Program-made: the position numbers and the translations under genes
Notes under the pieces: model-generated
Told to the model about the DNA's origin: nothing
The model's database searches: none
The model's input: only the letters and a program-made list of their open reading frames with translations
Shown here: positions 53,609-59,577 of the stretch, piece by piece
How the letters are laid out: each line of letters opens with the position of its first letter
Numbering within the stretch: the stretch's first letter is position 1
Source of the DNA: Salinivibrio sharmensis
GTDB lineage: Bacteria; Pseudomonadota; Gammaproteobacteria; Enterobacterales; Vibrionaceae
DNA: 64,000 bases
NCBI RefSeq assembly: GCF_001995985.1
Contig: NZ_MUFC01000008.1
Coordinates: forward strand, 23,014-87,013
Direction: 5' to 3'

Positions 53609-55514
53609 AATAACCTCCGCCCAGTTGGCGTATGGCGACAACCCATTACTGGACAAAACTGACTTTATTCTCCAGCCAGGTGAGCGCGTGTGTCTGGTAG
53701 GGCGCAATGGCGCCGGTAAGTCTACCTTGATGAAGGTCCTTGACGGTCAGGTTCAGCTTGATGATGGCAGTATTCAAAGCCAGTCTGAACTCAAAGTTTC
53801 TCGGCTTGAGCAAGATCCACCACGCGATAGCCAAGGCACTGTGTTTGATTACGTGGCTGAAGGTCTCGCGGAAGCGGGAGATAAACTAAAGCAGTATCAC
53901 CAGCTGATCGCGAAGATCGAAACCGATCCCAGTGATCGTAATATTGCCGAGCTTGCCAAAGTGCAAGAAGCATTGGACCACGCTGATGCGTGGCGTTTTG
54001 ATAACCAAATTATGGTGGTATTAGGAGCATTAGGGCTGGAAGGCAACACCGCGCTTAAAGCGTTATCTGGTGGCTGGCAACGCAAGGCAGCTTTAGCCCG
54101 AGCCCTGGTTTGTGAGCCGGATGTGTTGCTTCTTGATGAGCCAACTAACCACCTGGATGTCTCTACCATTTTGTGGTTAGAGCAATTCTTAAAAGATTTT
54201 AAAGGCGCAATCGTCTTTATCTCGCATGACCGCTCGTTCATTGGCGCTATGGCCACACGTATCGTTGATCTTGACCGCGGTAAACTGACCTCATGGCCAG
54301 GGGATTATCAGACTTATCTCGACGGTAAAGAAGAGGCGCTGCGAGTAGAAGCGGAGCAAAATGCCGAGTTTGATAAAAAACTTGCGCAAGAAGAAGCCTG
54401 GATTCGTCAAGGTATTAAAGCGCGTCGTACCCGTAATGAGGGGCGTGTGCGTGCCCTGAAAGCGCTACGACAAGAGCGTGCGAGTCGCGTCGAGTTACAG
54501 GGTAACGCAAACTTGCAGCTCGATGATGCCAGCCGCTCTGGCAAAATTGTGTTTGAAGCAGACAACGTCGCTTTTACCTATCAAGACACGCCACTGATTA
54601 AGCCATTTAGTTTCACGGTGGTGCGTGGCGATCGGATTGCGCTGATTGGCCCGAACGGATGTGGTAAAAGTACACTATTAAAGCTCATGCTTGAAAAACT
54701 CACCCCGGACAGTGGAACCTTGCACGTAGGGACAAAACTGGATGTTGCGTATTTTGATCAATACCGGGAGAAATTAGATCCAGAAAAAACGGTCATCGAG
54801 AACCTGGCGGGTGGAAAAACCGAGGTTGAAGTCGGTGGTCGGAAGCGCCACGTGATGGGATATTTGCAAGATTTCTTATTCCATCCGAGACGGGCGCAAA
54901 CCCCAGTGAAAGCGCTCTCCGGAGGCGAGAAAAACCGTCTACTGTTGGCGAAGTTATTCCTAAAGCCTGCTAATCTTTTGGTACTTGATGAGCCAACCAA
55001 CGATCTCGATATCGAAACGCTCGAACTACTGGAAGACTTGCTTTCGCAATTCCAAGGCACCTTGTTGCTGGTCAGCCATGATCGTCAATTCGTTGATAAC
55101 ACGGTGACACACAGCTGGATATTTGAAGGCGATGGTACCATTAATAAGTTCGTGGGGGGGTATCACGATGCCCAACAACAGCGCGAGCAATACCTAAAAG
55201 CCATCACGCCTGCTAGCGGTGCGCAATCAACGGCTGATAAGGCTGATACGGAACAAAAGACGGCAAAACCTAAGAGTAAACCTCGCAAGCTATCCTATAA
55301 ATTGCAACGTGAATTGGAGGGCTTGCCCGCGAAGCTTGAAGCGCTAGAAGGTGAGATTGAATCGCTACAGTCTGAGATGAACGATCCTGAATTTTTCTCG
55401 AAAAGTCAGGAGGTTACACAACCAAAATTGACGCGATTGGCAGAGGCAGAGCAGGAGCTCGAGCAGGCCTTTGAACGCTGGGAAGAACTGGAAGCGATGC
55501 AGAAAGAAGCCTAG
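53595..55514 (+). CDS. uup: ABC-F ATPase Uup
   Basis: Soluble ABC-F protein of 639 residues with two ATPase domains: Walker A GRNGAGKST near residue 36 and GPNGCGKST near residue 353, with signatures LSGGWQRKAALA and LSGGEKNRLLLA and Walker B LLLDEPTNHLD and LVLDEPTNDLD. A charged linker and a C-terminal coiled coil (about 555-635) complete the Uup form. ABC-F proteins act on ribosomes; Uup also suppresses precise transposon excision in E. coli. The stop codon merges with a matS site. It is followed by rmf after 182 bases. Confidence 0.95.
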   Translation: MALIKITSAQLAYGDNPLLDKTDFILQPGERVCLVGRNGAGKSTLMKVLDGQVQLDDGSIQSQSELKVSRLEQDPPRDSQGTVFDYVAEGLAEAGDKLKQYHQLIAKIETDPSDRNIAELAKVQEALDHADAWRFDNQIMVVLGALGLEGNTALKALSGGWQRKAALARALVCEPDVLLLDEPTNHLDVSTILWLEQFLKDFKGAIVFISHDRSFIGAMATRIVDLDRGKLTSWPGDYQTYLDGKEEALRVEAEQNAEFDKKLAQEEAWIRQGIKARRTRNEGRVRALKALRQERASRVELQGNANLQLDDASRSGKIVFEADNVAFTYQDTPLIKPFSFTVVRGDRIALIGPNGCGKSTLLKLMLEKLTPDSGTLHVGTKLDVAYFDQYREKLDPEKTVIENLAGGKTEVEVGGRKRHVMGYLQDFLFHPRRAQTPVKALSGGEKNRLLLAKLFLKPANLLVLDEPTNDLDIETLELLEDLLSQFQGTLLLVSHDRQFVDNTVTHSWIFEGDGTINKFVGGYHDAQQQREQYLKAITPASGAQSTADKADTEQKTAKPKSKPRKLSYKLQRELEGLPAKLEALEGEIESLQSEMNDPEFFSKSQEVTQPKLTRLAEAEQELEQAFERWEELEAMQKEA

Positions 55515-55526
55515 TGACACTGTCAC
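55514..55526. other. matS site 5
   Basis: GTGACACTGTCAC, exact consensus, sharing its first base with the uup stop codon. Confidence 0.87.
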
Positions 55527-55610
55527 TTATGACGGGATTTGACTCACATTTTACTTAGTGGTGACGCGATAGTGCTTGCTTAAAAAATCATCATGATCGA
55601 AGCTGTAGAA

Positions 55611-55644
55611 GGTGCTTCATAAAAACGTCACAGACGGAAGCACC
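55611..55644 (+). promoter_or_regulatory. Inverted repeat upstream of rmf
   Basis: GGTGCTTC and GAAGCACC form an 8-base stem with an 18-base loop, 52 bases before the rmf start. It could lie in the 5' leader and affect rmf mRNA stability or translation. Confidence 0.45.
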
Positions 55645-55696
55645 CATTGCAAATGACAGGCAGCATTGAACAAGATGGAATAAAGAGGGCGACCCT

Positions 55697-55867
55697 ATGA
55701 AAAGACAGAAGCGAGATCGTTTGGAACGCGCACAGTCAAAGGGCTTTCAAGCAGGAATAAACGGTCGATCGTCTGAACTATGTCCTTACCAACAAACGGA
55801 TGCGAGAAGTAGCTGGCTTGGCGGATGGCGCGAAGGCAGAACCAGTAAGTCGGAAATGATGAAGTAG
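55697..55867 (+). CDS. rmf: Ribosome modulation factor Rmf
   Basis: Short basic protein of 56 residues (E. coli 55): MKRQKRDRLERAQSKGFQAG, then GRSSELCPY and WLGGWREGR, all diagnostic of RMF. It binds the 30S subunit near the anti-Shine-Dalgarno region and dimerises ribosomes to 100S particles in stationary phase. GAGGG lies 8-12 bases before ATG 55697. It stands between uup and fabA as in E. coli, with its own terminator. Expression in E. coli depends on ppGpp; nothing here shows this directly. Confidence 0.95.
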   Translation: MKRQKRDRLERAQSKGFQAGINGRSSELCPYQQTDARSSWLGGWREGRTSKSEMMK

Positions 55868-55885
55868 TCTCTCTTAAATGTTTAC

Positions 55886-55914
55886 GGCCTTATCCTCTTG
55901 ATAAGGCCTTTTTA
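55886..55914 (+). terminator. Terminator of rmf
   Basis: GGCCTTATC, CTCTT loop, GATAAGGCC, T-run. Confidence 0.92.
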
Positions 55915-56042
55915 ATAGCCATTTAACGCACTATAACTTTATAGGTATAGAAGTAATAAAACAAAAGTACCTTTACGTGGACAGAGCCAAGATATGATTA
56001 AAGTCACTCGTCTAACAAATCGGAGGCGTTAGGGCTTGGTGA

Positions 56043-56076
56043 AAAGGGAAAGGGAAAGGGAAAGGGAAAGGGAAAG
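56043..56076. repeat. Hexanucleotide tandem repeat (AAAGGG)5
   Basis: Five full AAAGGG units plus a partial one, in the convergent gap between rmf and fabA. Strongly purine-biased on the plus strand. A repeat of this kind can change length by slippage. Confidence 0.9.
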
Positions 56077-56098
56077 TCGGCAGTTTATCACCGACTTT
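56073..56098. terminator. Possible hairpin terminator between rmf and fabA
   Basis: AAAGTCGG, 10-base loop, CCGACTTT, just after the hexamer repeat and 16 bases beyond the fabA stop. No T-run on either side; the minus strand continues into CCCTTT repeats. Confidence 0.4.
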
Positions 56099-56114
56099 CA
56101 GGCATATGCATTTG

Positions 56115-56630
56115 CTAGAATGCGGAAGTGTCTTGAAACAGACCGACTTTCAGATCTTTCGCTACGTAGATTTCTTTGTCATCAACGTAGACACGGCCAT
56201 CGCCGACACCCATAACGAGTTTGCGATTGATAACACGCTTCATGTGAATTTCATAACGAACGCGTTTAGCGGTAGGAAGCACTTGCCCGGTAAATTTCAC
56301 TTCACCGACACCTAAGGCACGGCCTTTGCCTTCGCCGCCAACCCAACCGAGGAAAAAGCCGACTAGCTGCCACATAGCGTCTAAGCCAAGGCAACCAGGC
56401 ATTACTGGATCACCTGGGAAGTGGCAGTCGAAAAACCATAAATCTGGGTTGATATCCAACTCAGCGACAATCACGCCTTTATCAAAGTCACCACCTTGAT
56501 CGGTAATGTTGGTGATACGGTCCATCATCAGCATGTTTGGTGCCGGAAGCTGTGGGCGTCCCGGGCCAAAGAGCTCGCCTTGGCTGGATGCGAGTAAATC
56601 GTCGCGATTATAGGAATTTTGGCGTTTCAT
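56115..56630 (-). CDS. fabA: 3-hydroxydecanoyl-ACP dehydratase/isomerase FabA
   Basis: Hotdog-fold enzyme of 171 residues (E. coli 172) that dehydrates 3-hydroxydecanoyl-ACP and isomerises the product, the branch point to unsaturated fatty acids. The active-site histidine is in [23 protein letters not shown], with the aspartate in the LDAMWQ segment. ATG 56630 follows AAGGAGCAG, and a FabR-type operator lies 40-55 bases upstream. Divergent and convergent relations: rmf points toward it, while lonB lies just upstream on the same strand. Confidence 0.97.
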   Translation of the reverse strand: MKRQNSYNRDDLLASSQGELFGPGRPQLPAPNMLMMDRITNITDQGGDFDKGVIVAELDINPDLWFFDCHFPGDPVMPGCLGLDAMWQLVGFFLGWVGGEGKGRALGVGEVKFTGQVLPTAKRVRYEIHMKRVINRKLVMGVGDGRVYVDDKEIYVAKDLKVGLFQDTSAF

Positions 56631-56669
56631 TATATCTAAACTGCTCCTTATTCAATTGCGAGCAGGTTA

Positions 56670-56685
56670 GCGTACACGTGTACGC
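56670..56685. promoter_or_regulatory. FabR operator upstream of fabA
   Basis: Perfect 16-base palindrome GCGTACACGTGTACGC, which matches the known E. coli fabA/fabB FabR operator form AGCGTACAnnTGTnCGCT. It lies 40-55 bases before the fabA start and 14 bases beyond the lonB stop. FabR represses unsaturated fatty acid synthesis genes. Confidence 0.85.
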
Positions 56686-56698
56686 CAAACAACTCGGA

Positions 56699-58354
56699 TC
56701 AGTACTGGCCAAACCAGTTTTTTAAGCGTTTAAACAAACTGTTGCAACTTTGTTTTTCATCAGTATGAAAATGATTTATTCGATTAGATATTTTTCTTAG
56801 CAATGTCTCTTCATGGTCGCCTGAGAATGGGAGACCTGTCACAAGCGGAAAGGCCTGTTCGACATCATCCACCGCCCAAATATGAAATTGACCGGCTTTG
56901 ATCGCATCTACCACATCGTTACGCAAACATAAGGATGACAAGTTCGTTTTAGGCAATACGACACCTTGCTGACCCGTTAAGCCACGGTGGGCACAAACTT
57001 GGTAATAGCCTTCGATTTTTTCATTGATCCCGCCTACCGCTTGTACACGACCAAACTGGTCAACTGCACCAGTGATGGCTATGGCTTGATTAATCGGTTG
57101 TTGAGATAACGCGCTTACAAAGGCACACAACTCCGCCAAGGATGCACTGTCACCATCGACTTCACTATACGATTGTTCAAATACGATGGAGGCGGAATAG
57201 GGTAAAGGGTCATCGAGGTTTAGCGCCACGCTCACAAAGGCTTGCATAATCATCATGCCTTTGGCGTGAATATTGCCCGCAAGCTCGGCTTTGCGCTCAA
57301 CATCAGCAATATCGCCATCACCGGAGTGAACGACGCAAGAAATTCTCGCTGGTTCACCGTAACTCATCGGATGGCCGGGCACTTCGATCACGGTAAGACC
57401 ATTAATTTGGCCGATATGCTCACCACGAGTATCAATAAAAACTTGTCCTTTGTGGATGTCTTCAATCGCACGCTCAGGGAGGTAGGCAGCACGTTGGTAC
57501 CGCTGAGAGATAGCGGCATCAATCGCCGCTTTGTCGAGCGCATCCGATGCCGTTATGACAGATTCAGCCAGTAGCTGCTGATACCAAACCGGACACAAGG
57601 GCATCCGCAGTTGATCTTCGCTTTCACGCGCTCCTGCTTGCAATAAACGCACTAAGCCTGACTCTGTCATGGGTAAGTGCGTTTGAGCGGAGACCAAGCC
57701 TTTTAGCCAAGCAAAGTAGGGCACAATGGTGGCCGCGTCGAGCGCAATGTCTTGCTCATATTCGGCATAAGCTGACAGGCCGTCGTAGAGATCAGGCTCA
57801 TTGGTTTCAAAGTCGGCCAGCCATTGTCTATCACCGACTAACACCAGACGTACGTTCAGTGCCTCATCGGGCAAATCAGTTACTTGATCGGCGCGGGCGG
57901 TTTGCCATGCGAGTTTGCCTGATGATAAAAACTGTTTGAGGCGCACCCAAACGCGCGGCTGCTGCAGTACATCCGCTACTTTTAAAATCAATACGCCATC
58001 GTGAGCTTGATGCAGTAAGCCGCTTTTCTTTTGTGACGCTGTCACATTTTTATTCGCATCATAAGCAAAGCCAAACAGTGTTGACTCGGTAACCGCGTCA
58101 CCGATCACAACCGGCACTTCTGGGTATTGTGCAACTAATTCTGCTTGATAGGCATTGAGATATTGAGGCAAGTCAGCTGACATCACAGTAAGACACGAGG
58201 TTGGACACGAAGGTGACATTAACCAAGTCAGTGCTTTTTTTAATCGCGATTGCAGTGATAGCAGCGAGGCCGCCTCTAAATGCGCAAATTGTGCAATGTC
58301 GAGAGAAAACTGAGAATAATGTGGTTTGGCATCACGCCAATCAACTTCATGCAT
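56699..58354 (-). CDS. Lon-like protease with degenerate ATPase (YcbZ/LonH type)
   Basis: A 551-residue protein (E. coli YcbZ 586) ending in a Lon-type protease domain. The catalytic Ser-Lys pair is S403 in GDSAS and K446 in GGINEKIEGY, separated by 43 residues as in Lon (679 and 722). The N-terminal half (1-300) lacks a clear Walker A motif, which is normal for this Lon-related family. Substrates are not known. It lies between fabA and matP, the E. coli order as well. A matS site lies within its first quarter, and it is divergent from matP across 183 bases. Confidence 0.92.
   Translation of the reverse strand: MHEVDWRDAKPHYSQFSLDIAQFAHLEAASLLSLQSRLKKALTWLMSPSCPTSCLTVMSADLPQYLNAYQAELVAQYPEVPVVIGDAVTESTLFGFAYDANKNVTASQKKSGLLHQAHDGVLILKVADVLQQPRVWVRLKQFLSSGKLAWQTARADQVTDLPDEALNVRLVLVGDRQWLADFETNEPDLYDGLSAYAEYEQDIALDAATIVPYFAWLKGLVSAQTHLPMTESGLVRLLQAGARESEDQLRMPLCPVWYQQLLAESVITASDALDKAAIDAAISQRYQRAAYLPERAIEDIHKGQVFIDTRGEHIGQINGLTVIEVPGHPMSYGEPARISCVVHSGDGDIADVERKAELAGNIHAKGMMIMQAFVSVALNLDDPLPYSASIVFEQSYSEVDGDSASLAELCAFVSALSQQPINQAIAITGAVDQFGRVQAVGGINEKIEGYYQVCAHRGLTGQQGVVLPKTNLSSLCLRNDVVDAIKAGQFHIWAVDDVEQAFPLVTGLPFSGDHEETLLRKISNRINHFHTDEKQSCNSLFKRLKNWFGQY
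58033..58045. other. matS site 6
   Basis: GTGACGCTGTCAC, exact consensus, inside the Lon-like protease gene, 505 bases before the matP start. Confidence 0.87.
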
Positions 58355-58477
58355 GTCTATGATTACTGACTAAGATTAGAATGGACAGAGTATAAAGGAT
58401 AACACACTGTGGTAATAGGATAGTGCAGCCATTGGATCGTCTACCGGTGCGTGCGTTACCTTTCAGGTGTGTGATAA

Positions 58478-58511
58478 TTGAACAGGCAGCGCGTTAGTGT
58501 TACGCTGTCAC
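58478..58511 (+). promoter_or_regulatory. Candidate matP promoter overlapped by a near-matS
   Basis: TTGAAC (58478-58483), a 17-base spacer and TACGCT (58501-58506) form a plausible sigma-70 promoter. The -10 lies within GTTACGCTGTCAC (58499-58511), one base from the matS consensus (GTTAC instead of GTGAC). The site ends 26 bases before matP. Binding of MatP here could repress its own promoter; this is inference. Confidence 0.5.
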
Positions 58512-58537
58512 TACTTGGCGTGACTGAAGCTTGGCAT

Positions 58538-58987
58538 ATGAAATATCAACAACTCGAGAACCTTGAAGCAGGCTGGAAATGGACCTACCTGGTGAAAAAG
58601 TGGAAAGATGGTGACGCTGTCACAAAATACATTGACAGCGATGAGGCAAAAACAGCCGTTGACGCCTTGTTAGCGTTGGAGCATGAGCCAACGCGTGTGC
58701 ATCAATGGATTGAAAAACACATGTCACCTTCATTGGAGAAAAAGCTAAAACAAGCGATTCGTGCCAAGCGCAAGCGTCACTTTAACGCCGAGCAAGAGCA
58801 AACGCGGAAAAAATCTATCGATTTGGATTATCGTGTGTGGGAAAAACTCTCGCAGAAAGCACACGAGCTTGATGCGACTTTATCTGACACTATTGAGTAT
58901 TTGTTATCTGAAGCCAATCGCTCAGAGAGTGCCAACAAGCAAGTAGACACCTTAAAGCAAGATCTGAGTAACTTGCTAGGAATGTGA
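58538..58987 (+). CDS. matP: Macrodomain Ter protein MatP
   Basis: A 149-residue DNA-binding protein (E. coli 150). MKYQQLENLEAGWKWTYLVKKW is diagnostic, followed by IRAKRKRHFNAEQEQTRKKSIDL, which contains the ribbon-helix-helix start, and a C-terminal coiled coil LKQDLSNLLGM. MatP dimers bind matS sites, condense the terminus and link it to the divisome via ZapB. ATG 58538 is the family start; an in-frame TTG at 58478 would overlap the promoter candidate. Only 407 bases separate its stop from dif, and it contains an exact matS at codons 25-29. Followed after 31 bases by DUF3634. Confidence 0.97.
   Translation: MKYQQLENLEAGWKWTYLVKKWKDGDAVTKYIDSDEAKTAVDALLALEHEPTRVHQWIEKHMSPSLEKKLKQAIRAKRKRHFNAEQEQTRKKSIDLDYRVWEKLSQKAHELDATLSDTIEYLLSEANRSESANKQVDTLKQDLSNLLGM
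58611..58623. other. matS site 7, inside matP
   Basis: GTGACGCTGTCAC, exact consensus, at codons 25-29 of matP. Sequence is identical to site 6. Confidence 0.87.
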
Positions 58988-59018
58988 AACCCGTTAACCG
59001 ATAAGCGAGCATTGCAGT

Positions 59019-59309
59019 ATGGGCTACTTTTTACTGATTTCTTTTGCCATTTTCCTCGCATTCATGTTGATTGACCGGCCACTGATTGTAATTGCGTTTA
59101 AAGATGGTCAGTTAGTGCGTCACAAAGGAAAAGTGCCGAAAGGTTTCTTACATGACTGCCAAGACATTGCGAAACGTCATCCGTTCACGGGCACAGTGAA
59201 AGTGTATAGCAACCGCTTTAAACCCGCGAAGGTGGTAATGTCGCGCAGCATCGATAACCGCATTCAGCAACGGATCAAAAACGTATTTCCACATCAATCA
59301 TTCAAATAG
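59019..59309 (+). CDS. DUF3634 family small membrane protein
   Basis: A 96-residue protein of the DUF3634 type known in Vibrionaceae. It has one N-terminal membrane helix (about 2-20) and a basic cytoplasmic or periplasmic tail with LVRHKGKVPKGFLHDCQDIAKRHPFTGTVKVYSNRFKPAKVVMSR. The function is not known. Following matP after 31 bases without a terminator, it may share its transcript. It is the last plus-strand gene before dif; the next genes run on the opposite strand. The family assignment is by resemblance. Confidence 0.78.
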   Translation: MGYFLLISFAIFLAFMLIDRPLIVIAFKDGQLVRHKGKVPKGFLHDCQDIAKRHPFTGTVKVYSNRFKPAKVVMSRSIDNRIQQRIKNVFPHQSFK

Positions 59310-59394
59310 CACCTAGGTTACAGACAGCAATGGACAAGGAGCGATATGACAAGTGATAAACGCCATATCGTTCCTCTATTAATACATACCCATA

Positions 59395-59422
59395 AGTGCG
59401 CATTATATAGATTATGTTAAAT
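59395..59422 (+). other. dif site (XerCD recombination site, replication terminus)
   Basis: 28 bases: XerC arm AGTGCGCATTA, centre TATAGA, XerD arm TTATGTTAAAT. The XerD arm is identical to that of E. coli and Vibrio dif; the XerC arm equals the one I recall for V. cholerae chromosome I dif. The central hexamer differs from TGTATA of E. coli. It lies in the convergent gap between DUF3634 and the hybrid kinase, where gene strand bias switches. No phage-like insertion is present beside it. Confidence 0.95.
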
Positions 59423-59491
59423 TTCGTTTCGGCGTAGATGATGGCCGCGTTTGTTTACTCGTCTAGCACTACTCGCTTGCTACCATTAAAC

Positions 59492-59525
59492 GTAATTAGC
59501 TATTTACCATAAAATAGCTAATTAC
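59492..59525. terminator. 14-base perfect hairpin near dif
   Basis: GTAATTAGCTATTT, six-base loop, AAATAGCTAATTAC, 70 bases right of dif and 53 bases beyond the kinase stop. A/T-rich, with weak T content after the stem on the minus strand. May end the kinase operon transcript. Confidence 0.5.
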
Positions 59526-59577
59526 TACTTCCTTTAATCTTGATTATTCCAAATGGATTGGCCTAAGTCGATTCAAT

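Noticed and set aside
59310..59577. Integrated filamentous phage at dif
   Set aside because: The gap is only 268 bases with no phage gene and only one dif copy.
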